NCBI RefSeq assembly: GCF_014281125.1
Contig: NZ_JACOEA010000007.1
Coordinates: 88,439-152,438, forward strand
Reading direction: 5' to 3'
From: Lawsonibacter celer
GTDB lineage: Bacteria; Bacillota; Clostridia; Oscillospirales; Oscillospiraceae
Length of the DNA stretch: 64,000 bases
In this document: positions 58,220-64,000 of the stretch, piece after piece
Layout: every line of letters starts with the position of its first letter
Numbering within the stretch: position 1 is the first letter of the stretch
Notes under the pieces: generated by a model
What the model was told of the DNA's origin: nothing
Seen by the model: only the letters and a program-made list of their open reading frames with translations
Database searches by the model: none
Made by a program: the position numbers and the translations under genes

Positions 58220-58516
58220 TTGAGAGTAGGCGTAAAGTTCTGCGGCCACTGTGCCCCCCGCATGGATATGGTGCAGCTGTGTGAGGCACTTCGCCTCCAG
58301 GCACCCGAACTGGGCTTCCACTATTTTGTCCAAGACCCGGAGGCAGACGTGCTGTTGATCCTTAACGCCTGTCAGGCCGAATGTGCCAGCCGTCCCACCT
58401 TTCAGGGGCCGGTAATCTGGGTCTCCCCCGGCACAGTCGATCATTGGCCCACCCCTCCCGAGGAGCTGTGCAGCAGCATCCTCAGGCGAATTCAAGAAGT
58501 GAGCGGATCCGGCTGA
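58220..58516 (+). CDS. Small Cys-rich protein with CxxC motif, unknown, in the abfD operon
   Basis: The product has 98 residues, no signal peptide, and begins MRVGVKFCGHCAPRMD. A thioredoxin-like CGHC (about 8-11) and a second cysteine group, NACQAECASRP (about 49-59), suggest a thiol or Fe-S function. I do not recognise the family. TTG is the likely start (58220), nine bases after AGAAGG, because no ATG precedes the CGHC motif. It lies 13 bases after abfD and before a hairpin and the NifU-like gene. A role in maturing or protecting the dehydratase cluster is a hypothesis. Confidence 0.6.
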   Translation: MRVGVKFCGHCAPRMDMVQLCEALRLQAPELGFHYFVQDPEADVLLILNACQAECASRPTFQGPVIWVSPGTVDHWPTPPEELCSSILRRIQEVSGSG

Positions 58517-58542
58517 GTCGGGGCGGCGTCAAACGCAACCAG

Positions 58543-58580
58543 GGCGGAGGAATTGTCAGCGGGCGGTTCCTCCGCCTTTT
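58543..58580 (+). terminator. Internal terminator / attenuator in the abfD operon
   Basis: GGCGGAGGAA (58543-58552) and its exact complement TTCCTCCGCC (58567-58576) form a 10-bp stem followed by TTTT. It lies between the Cys-rich gene and the NifU-like gene, so transcripts of abfD and the small gene may exceed those of the rest. Confidence 0.65.
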
Positions 58581-58608
58581 GCAACAGTCAAGGGAAGGAG
58601 ATATTATC

Positions 58609-58890
58609 ATGCGGGAATCGATTGAGCGGGCCCTAGACCAATACGCCCGTCCAGCCCTGCGGGAACACTGCGGTGAGGTGGAAGTAACCCGCATCGAGGG
58701 GGACACCGTTTATGTCCGTCTTCTGGGCCAGTGTGCTGGTTGTGCCTCCGCCTACTACACGGTGGAAGCGGTGCTGGAAAAGCCCCTGCGGGAGCATGTG
58801 CCTGGTGTGGAGCACGTTGTGCTGGACACCTATGACAGGGACTTTTATCAATATGCCAGGCAGCTGCTGCGCGACCAGGCGCAGACATAG
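58609..58890 (+). CDS. NifU C-terminal-domain-like Fe-S protein
   Basis: The product has 93 residues with the layout of a NifU/Nfu C-terminal domain: an alpha-beta fold and the CxxC motif GQCAGCASA (about 39-47), which in Nfu proteins binds a bridging [4Fe-4S] cluster for transfer to enzymes. The spacing ADCxGC and lack of other domains match stand-alone Nfu proteins. The ATG at 58609 follows GGGAAGGAG. Its place directly behind the [4Fe-4S] dehydratase suggests that it delivers or repairs that cluster. Confidence 0.78.
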   Translation: MRESIERALDQYARPALREHCGEVEVTRIEGDTVYVRLLGQCAGCASAYYTVEAVLEKPLREHVPGVEHVVLDTYDRDFYQYARQLLRDQAQT

Positions 58891-58928
58891 ACCCCTGCAG
58901 GTTCTTATAACAGGAAAGGAGTGTATTT

Positions 58929-60482
58929 ATGAGCAAAATCGTGAGTATGGACACCGCGCTGGATCTCATCCAGGATAACGCCGTGATCGCCTCTTCCGGC
59001 TTTGTGATGGCCGGGACTGCTGAATCCATTTTAAAAGCCCTAGGTGAGCGTTATGAGAAAACAGGTCATCCCAAAAATCTCACCGGCGTGTTTTGCGCCA
59101 GTCAGGGCGATGGGGCCGGCTTAGGCTATGACCACCTGGCCAAGGACGGACTTCTGGGCAAGGTAATCGGCGGACATTTCGGTCTTACGCCCGCGCTGGG
59201 TAAATACATGGCAGACAATAAGTGCATGGCCTACAACTATCCGCTGGGCGTGATGGCGGCCCTGTTCCGGAACGCCATCCAGCAACGCTCCGGCGAGATG
59301 ACTAAGGTGGGCCTGAAGACTTTTGTGGATCCCCGTCTGGAGGGCGGTCGGATCAACGCCGTCACCACGGAGGACCTGGTCCAGGTCGTAAAGTTCCAAG
59401 GTGAGGAATGGCTCTGGTATCCCACGCCCAAGTTTGATATCGCGATCCTCCGGGGCACCGCCGCCGATGAGGATGGCAATATCACCCTTGAGCATGAGCC
59501 GGTCCGTCTGGATCTGCTCTCCATCGCCATGGCTGTCAAGGCCTGCGGCGGCAAAGTCATTTTCCAGGTCAAGCACACCATCCGTTCTGGAAGCCTGACC
59601 GCCGACCAGGTAGAGATCCCCGGCACCTTTGTGGACGCTGTGGTGATCTCCCCCAATCCTATGGATGAGCACCGGCAGGTCAAAACCTGTTTCTACGACC
59701 CCAGCATGTCCGGCCACATCAACGTTCCAGTGGATTCCATTCCCCCTCTGCCCCTGGACGTACGTAAGGTCATGGCCCGCCGGGCCGCCATGGAACTCAG
59801 CCCCAATGCCGTGGTCAACCTGGGGATCGGTGTGCCTGAGGGCGTAGCGGTGGTGGCTGCTGAGGAGGGCTTCGGCGACCAGCTGACCCTGACCACCGAG
59901 AGTGGTATTCTCGGCGGCGTTCCCTGTGGAGGCGGCGCCTTCGGCGCAGGCCAAAATGCCCAGGGCGTGCTGGACATGCGCACCATGTTTGACTTCTACG
60001 ACGGCGGCGGTCTGGATATGACGGTATTGGGCTTAGCTGAGGTCAATGCCAAGGGCGACATCAACGTTGGCCGTTTCGGTCCCAAGAACCCTGGCTGCGG
60101 CGGTTTTATCAACATCTCCCAGAACACCCACAAGGCGGTCTTCTGCGGCTCCTTCACTGCGGGCGGTCTGGAGGTGGAAATCGGCGGCGGCGCGCTCCAC
60201 ATTCTGAAGGAGGGGCGCAACCGTAAATTCGTCTCCCAGGTGCAGCAGGTGACTTACAGCGGCGAGTACGGCTCCTCCATCGGTCAGGACGTGACCTATG
60301 TGACCGAGCGAGCCGTGTTTAAGCTCACCCGGGAGGGCCTGATGCTCACCGAGGTGGCCCCCGGCATCAACCTGCAGAAGGATGTGCTGGACCAGATGGG
60401 CTTTGAGCCCATTCTCTCGAAGAATCTGGGTCTCATGGACCCCCGCATTTTCACAGACGCCAAAATGGGTCTGACCATCTGA
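58929..60482 (+). CDS. Acyl-CoA:acetate/propionate CoA-transferase (family I, fused A+B)
   Basis: This 517-residue single-chain CoA-transferase carries both halves of the family I enzyme. The A half covers about 1-240 (IASSGFVMAGTAESIL near 18-33). The B half has MELSPNAVVNLGIGVPEGVA (about 291-310) and TTESGILGGVP (about 319-329), the latter with the likely catalytic Glu. It resembles propionate or 4-hydroxybutyrate CoA-transferases of the Pct/YdiF type. In this operon it probably activates 4-hydroxybutyrate with butyryl-CoA or acetyl-CoA as the CoA donor. The ATG at 58929 follows GGAAAGGAG. Acceptor preference cannot be read. Confidence 0.9.
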   Translation: MSKIVSMDTALDLIQDNAVIASSGFVMAGTAESILKALGERYEKTGHPKNLTGVFCASQGDGAGLGYDHLAKDGLLGKVIGGHFGLTPALGKYMADNKCMAYNYPLGVMAALFRNAIQQRSGEMTKVGLKTFVDPRLEGGRINAVTTEDLVQVVKFQGEEWLWYPTPKFDIAILRGTAADEDGNITLEHEPVRLDLLSIAMAVKACGGKVIFQVKHTIRSGSLTADQVEIPGTFVDAVVISPNPMDEHRQVKTCFYDPSMSGHINVPVDSIPPLPLDVRKVMARRAAMELSPNAVVNLGIGVPEGVAVVAAEEGFGDQLTLTTESGILGGVPCGGGAFGAGQNAQGVLDMRTMFDFYDGGGLDMTVLGLAEVNAKGDINVGRFGPKNPGCGGFINISQNTHKAVFCGSFTAGGLEVEIGGGALHILKEGRNRKFVSQVQQVTYSGEYGSSIGQDVTYVTERAVFKLTREGLMLTEVAPGINLQKDVLDQMGFEPILSKNLGLMDPRIFTDAKMGLTI

Positions 60483-60521
60483 CCAAAATTTCTACATTTT
60501 CGAGAAAGGAAACGATATGAT

Positions 60522-61718
60522 ATGAAAGACGTTGTCATTGTCAGCGCATGCCGCACCCCTATCGGAAAATTCAACGGCGCCCTGGCCCAGGTCAGCGCCC
60601 GGGAGCTGGCCATTCTGGCCGGCAAGGAGGCCATCCGCCGCGCCGGCCTCTCCCCCGACCAAGTGGAGGAGATCGCCATGGGTCAGCTCTACACCGCCAT
60701 GCAGGGCTCCCTGCCCGCCCGGCAGGTAAGCATGCGCATCGGCCTGCCCGCCTCCAGCAACGCGGTCAGCCTGAACCAGAACTGCGCCTCCGGCATGCGC
60801 GCGCTGGAGGTGGTGTGCAACGACATCGCCCTGGGCAAGACGGAGATCGCCCTGGCCGTGGGCGTGGAGAGCATGACCAACGCCCCCTACCTGCTGCCCA
60901 AGGCCCGCCAGGGCTACCGCATGGGCCCCGGCACCATCGAGGACTCCATGCTCCACGACGGCCTGGTGGACGAATTGTCCGGCGGCCACATGGGCGTGAC
61001 CGCGGAGAACGTGGCCAAGCGCTACGGCATCACCCGCCAGGAGTGCGACGAGCTGGCCCTGCTGAGCCACAACCGGGCCTGCCGGGCCATTGACGAGGGC
61101 AAATTCAAGGAAGAGATCATCCCGGTGGAGATCAAGACGAAGCGGGGCGTCACCGTGGTGGACACCGATGAGCACCCCATCCGCGGCGCCAGCCTGGAGA
61201 GCATGGCCAAGCTGCCCCCCGCCTTTATCAAGGATGGCGTGGTTACCGCGGCCAACGCCTCCGGCATCAACGACGCGGCCGCCGCCGTGGTGGTCATGTC
61301 CCGGGAGAAGGCCGACGCGCTGGGCATTCCGCCCATGGCCAGGATGCTGTACATCTGCGGCGAGGGCGTGGAGGCCGAGGTCATGGGACTGGGTCCGGCG
61401 GTGGCCATTCCCAAATGTCTGAAAGCAGTCGGTATGACTGCGGACGATGTGGACTACTGGGAGATCAACGAGGCTTTTGCCGCCCAGTTTATCGGCGTGG
61501 AGCGCAAGCTGGAGCAGGACTTCGGCATCAGGCTGGACCGCGGCAAGGTCAATGTCAACGGCTCCGGCATCTCCCTGGGGCACCCGGTGGGCTGCACCGC
61601 CCTGCGCATCATCGTCACCCTGCTCTACGAGATGAAGCGGGCAGGTCACAAAATCGGCTGCGCCTCCCTGTGCGTGGGCGGCGGCCCCGCCATGGCCTCC
61701 CTGTGGGAAGCGGTCTAG
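60522..61718 (+). CDS. Acetyl-CoA C-acetyltransferase (thiolase)
   Basis: The product is a 398-residue thiolase. The nucleophilic cysteine is in NQNCASGMR (Cys88), the His motif in SLGHPVGCTALR (His354), and the second cysteine in SLCVGGGPAM (Cys384). NEAFAAQ (about 321-327) is intact. It splits acetoacetyl-CoA to two acetyl-CoA (or the reverse). In this operon it would serve the oxidative branch from crotonyl-CoA. The ATG at 60522 follows GAAAGGAAACG. The length is normal for degradative or biosynthetic thiolases. Confidence 0.95.
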   Translation: MKDVVIVSACRTPIGKFNGALAQVSARELAILAGKEAIRRAGLSPDQVEEIAMGQLYTAMQGSLPARQVSMRIGLPASSNAVSLNQNCASGMRALEVVCNDIALGKTEIALAVGVESMTNAPYLLPKARQGYRMGPGTIEDSMLHDGLVDELSGGHMGVTAENVAKRYGITRQECDELALLSHNRACRAIDEGKFKEEIIPVEIKTKRGVTVVDTDEHPIRGASLESMAKLPPAFIKDGVVTAANASGINDAAAAVVVMSREKADALGIPPMARMLYICGEGVEAEVMGLGPAVAIPKCLKAVGMTADDVDYWEINEAFAAQFIGVERKLEQDFGIRLDRGKVNVNGSGISLGHPVGCTALRIIVTLLYEMKRAGHKIGCASLCVGGGPAMASLWEAV

Positions 61719-61762
61719 GCCGCCTGAATCCCAGCCCGCGATAAAAGAAAGTGAGGATTTGT

Positions 61763-62566
61763 ATGAACATCTTAATCTGCATCAAACAAGTGCCGGACAC
61801 GACGGAGATCCGGATCGATCCGGTGAAGAACACACTGATCCGGGACGGGGTGCCAAGCATCCTCAACCCGTTTGACGGGTACGCGCTGGAGGCGGCGGCG
61901 CGGATCAAGGATAAAAATCCGGATACAAAGATCGTAGTGGTGAGCATGGGCCCGCCCCAGGCCAGCGCGGTGCTGAAGGAAGCGCTGGCCATCGCGGCGG
62001 ACAGGGCGTACCTGGTGTCCGGGCGGACCTTCGGCGGGTCGGACACCCTGGCCACCAGCTACATTCTCTCCAACGCGGTGAAGAAAATTGAGGAGCAGGA
62101 GGGCAAGTTTGACGCCATCTTCTGCGGCAAGCAGGCCATTGACGGGGACACGGCGCAGGTGGGCCCCGAGCTGGCGGAGCACCTGGGTCTGCCCCAGGTG
62201 ACCTATGGTCTGGAGGCGGAGCTGGACGGCGACATGCTGAAGGTGAAGAAGGAAGTGGAGGAGGGTGCGGAGATCATCGGCATCCGCCTGCCCTGCCTGG
62301 TGACCTTCACCAAGCCCGCGTGGGACCCCCGCTACCCGTCCATCAAGCGGAAAATGGCGGCCAACAAGGCGGAGATCCCCGTGCTGGGGGACGACGCGTT
62401 CCCGGAGATCGACACGGCCCGCATCGGCCTGAAGGGCTCTCCCACCCATGTAAAGAAGACGTTTGTGCCCCAAAAGAAGCAGGGGGGCATCAAGATTCAG
62501 GAAGCCACCAACGAGGACTCCGCCCGAAAGCTGTTCAGCGTTCTGAGCGAAGCCGGCGTCATCTGA
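61763..62566 (+). CDS. etfB: Electron transfer flavoprotein beta subunit
   Basis: The product has 267 residues. Its start MNILICIKQVPDTTEIRIDP is typical of EtfB, as are NPFDGYALEAAARIKD (about 34-49), FCGKQAIDGDTAQVGPELAE (about 116-135) and the closing region. It forms a heterodimer with EtfA and carries electrons of the acyl-CoA dehydrogenase. In butyrate-forming clostridia this pair can be flavin-bifurcating, using NADH with ferredoxin; whether this one is cannot be read here. I start at ATG 61763, seven bases after AGTGAGG; the in-frame GTG 61751 lies within that site. Confidence 0.95.
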   Translation: MNILICIKQVPDTTEIRIDPVKNTLIRDGVPSILNPFDGYALEAAARIKDKNPDTKIVVVSMGPPQASAVLKEALAIAADRAYLVSGRTFGGSDTLATSYILSNAVKKIEEQEGKFDAIFCGKQAIDGDTAQVGPELAEHLGLPQVTYGLEAELDGDMLKVKKEVEEGAEIIGIRLPCLVTFTKPAWDPRYPSIKRKMAANKAEIPVLGDDAFPEIDTARIGLKGSPTHVKKTFVPQKKQGGIKIQEATNEDSARKLFSVLSEAGVI

Positions 62567-62582
62567 GGGAGGGAGAACGGAC

Positions 62583-63587
62583 ATGGAAGCCAAGACGAAA
62601 GACCTTTGGGTATTTGTAGAGACCAATGAGGACGGCAGCGCCAAGAACGTGGGTCTGGAGCTGCTCACCCCCGGCAAAGAGATGGCGGCCAAGCAGGGCG
62701 GCGCCCTGGCGGCGGTAGTCATCGGCCGCGGCGTGGACGCGGCAGTGGACGCCGCCAACGCCCACGGCGCGGAGAAGATTATCGTGGTGGACGGCCCCGA
62801 ATATCAGCACTACACCACCGACGCCTACGCCATCGCCCTGTGCGCCCTGGTGGAGAAGTACGGCCCCACCAGCATGCTCATCGGCGCCACCAACAACGGC
62901 CGCGACCTGGGCCCCCGCGTCTCCTGCCGCCTGCACACCGGCCTGACCGCCGACTGCACCGCCCTGGACATCGACGCGGAGAGCGGCAACGTGGCCTGGA
63001 CCCGCCCCGCCTTCGGCGGCAACCTGATGGCCACCATCCTCTGCCCCGACCACCGGCCCCAGATCGGCACCGTCCGCCCCGGCGTGTTCAAAAAGAGCGC
63101 CCCCGGGGAGGGCACGGCCGAGATCATCAGGGAGGACATCCGCGTCCCCGCCGAACAGATCCGCACCCAGGTGCTGGAGCTGATTGAGGAGCTGGGCAGC
63201 GAGAAGGTGGACCTGGAGGGCGCTGAAATCATCGTCTCCGGCGGCCGCGGCGTGGGCGGCCCCGAGGGCTTTGCCCCCATCCGGGAGCTGGCCGAAGTCC
63301 TGGGCGCCACCGTGGGCGCCTCCCGCGCGGCTGTAGACTCCGGCTGGATCCCACACGCCCACCAGGTCGGCCAGACCGGCAAGACCGTGGGGCCCAAACT
63401 TTACATCGCCTGCGGCATCTCCGGCGCCATTCAGCATCTGGCCGGTATGTCCGGCTCCGACGTGGTCGTCGCCATCAATAAGGACCCGGACGCCCCCATT
63501 TTCGACGTGGCCGACTACGGGCTCGTCGGCAACCTCTTCGAAGTCATCCCCGTCCTTGTCCAGGAGATTAAAAAGGCTAGAGCCTGA
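62583..63587 (+). CDS. etfA: Electron transfer flavoprotein alpha subunit
   Basis: The product has 334 residues. The FAD-binding C-terminal domain has SGGRGVGGPEGFAPIREL (about 219-236), AVDSGWIPHAHQVGQTGKTV (about 254-273), ACGISGAIQHLAGM (about 281-294) and INKDPDAPIFDVADYG (about 302-317). It starts 16 bases after etfB and the ATG follows GGGAGGG. With EtfB it links the dehydrogenase at 53718 to NADH and ferredoxin. It has no N-terminal ferredoxin domain, unlike some clostridial EtfA proteins. Confidence 0.95.
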   Translation: MEAKTKDLWVFVETNEDGSAKNVGLELLTPGKEMAAKQGGALAAVVIGRGVDAAVDAANAHGAEKIIVVDGPEYQHYTTDAYAIALCALVEKYGPTSMLIGATNNGRDLGPRVSCRLHTGLTADCTALDIDAESGNVAWTRPAFGGNLMATILCPDHRPQIGTVRPGVFKKSAPGEGTAEIIREDIRVPAEQIRTQVLELIEELGSEKVDLEGAEIIVSGGRGVGGPEGFAPIRELAEVLGATVGASRAAVDSGWIPHAHQVGQTGKTVGPKLYIACGISGAIQHLAGMSGSDVVVAINKDPDAPIFDVADYGLVGNLFEVIPVLVQEIKKARA

Positions 63588-63625
63588 CGGGACAAGGTCC
63601 TCACCACACAGAAGGAGGCAATCCT

Positions 63626-64000
63626 ATGGTATTCGTCAATCTGGAACGGCAAGGCCGCGTGGGAATTATCACCATCAACCGTCCGGAGGCCCTCAACGCC
63701 CTTAACAGCGCAGTGCTTCAGGATCTGGAGACGGCCATTGACGCCGCCGCCCAGGACAGTGGAATTGATGTAATCATTCTGACAGGCGCGGGGCGCTCTT
63801 TTGTGGCCGGCGCCGACATTGGACAGATGATCTCCTACTCCTCCTATGAGGGGAAGCAGTGGGGGGTCTACGGCGGCGAATTGTTCCTCAAGCTGGAGAA
63901 TATGAGCAAGCCCGTGATTGCGGCGGTGAACGGCTTTGCCCTGGGCGGCGGCTGCGAGCTGGCCATGTCCTGCGACATCCGGCTGGCCTCTGAGAAGGCC
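63626..64000 (+). CDS. Enoyl-CoA hydratase / crotonase, partial
   Basis: The first 125 residues of a crotonase are present before the window ends. Features are MVFVNLERQGRVGIITINRP, the oxyanion hole FVAGADIGQM (about 52-61) and NGFALGGGCELAMSCDI (about 100-116, with Glu of the GGGCEL motif). It hydrates crotonyl-CoA to 3-hydroxybutyryl-CoA, the first step of the oxidative branch, upstream of thiolase. The ATG at 63626 follows GAAGGAGG. The catalytic second Glu is outside the window. A hydroxybutyryl-CoA dehydrogenase gene would be expected next. Confidence 0.92.
   Translation, partial: MVFVNLERQGRVGIITINRPEALNALNSAVLQDLETAIDAAAQDSGIDVIILTGAGRSFVAGADIGQMISYSSYEGKQWGVYGGELFLKLENMSKPVIAAVNGFALGGGCELAMSCDIRLASEKA

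Noticed and set aside
1..64000. CRISPR arrays, insertion sequences, integrases or phage genes
   Set aside because: No regularly spaced repeats, transposase or integrase motifs, or attachment-site-like repeats beside the tRNA were found by eye.

Overview
The window looks like a chromosomal segment of a GC-rich, anaerobic, butyrate-forming Gram-positive of the class Clostridia, probably in the Oscillospirales (Flavonifractor / Intestinimonas / Lawsonibacter-like). This is inferred from gene content (Gls24-YloV pair, YitT, PspC, GdpP, lone PatB, RNHCP protein, HgdC-type activase, 4-hydroxybutyryl-CoA dehydratase), from gene order (gdpP-rplI-dnaB, tilS-hpt-ftsH) and from strong GGAGG ribosome sites. 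No sequence search was possible. I saw no CRISPR array, rRNA, phage gene or insertion sequence. One tRNA (Gly, GCC) is present.

Layout. 1-8090: the end of a cupin gene, then an unusual pair of type IIA topoisomerase subunits (396-2387 and 3757-6006) separated by a cobalamin-riboswitch unit encoding a transcobalamin-like domain protein and an ECF-transporter S component; then a YitT membrane protein and a lipoprotein with a decayed transglutaminase fold. 8087-15212: tRNA-Gly, a 2-hydroxyacyl-CoA dehydratase-like protein with its fused activase, Gls24-YloV, and a PatB-type C-S lyase. 15267-23897 (mostly minus): an amino-acid ABC importer with ArgR-like operators, a GNAT + DUF2156 pair, PspC, a DEAD-box helicase, an RlmA-like methyltransferase and aspartase. 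24127-32673: an ABC-F protein, a MATE transporter, MetG, a cation/proton antiporter and IlvE.

32919-41289 is a long plus-strand housekeeping cluster (gdpP, rplI, dnaB, tilS, hpt, ftsH, macro domain). It is followed by a Mg2+ transporter gene whose leader contains a 29-codon peptide ORF and a hairpin covering the Shine-Dalgarno site. 43134-49328 holds a cell-wall amidase, small flavodoxin-like proteins, an RNHCP zinc protein, a TatD nuclease with its radical-SAM partner, and two envelope proteins. An AraC regulator and DeoC follow.

51264-64000 is the most interesting part: a 4-hydroxybutyrate/crotonyl-CoA fermentation locus. A sigma-54 activator (55187-56617) sits between two transcription units, each preceded by a near-consensus -24/-12 promoter. 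The minus unit encodes an acyl-CoA dehydrogenase, a small membrane protein, a sodium:solute symporter and an unknown protein. The plus unit encodes 4-hydroxybutyryl-CoA dehydratase (all four cluster ligands visible), a small Cys-rich protein, a NifU-like protein, a CoA-transferase, thiolase, EtfB, EtfA and a crotonase cut by the window edge. Together they could import a C4 acid, activate it to the CoA ester, dehydrate it to crotonyl-CoA, and then either reduce it to butyryl-CoA (Acd/Etf) or oxidise it to acetyl-CoA (crotonase, thiolase). A hydroxybutyryl-CoA dehydrogenase would be expected beyond the right edge.
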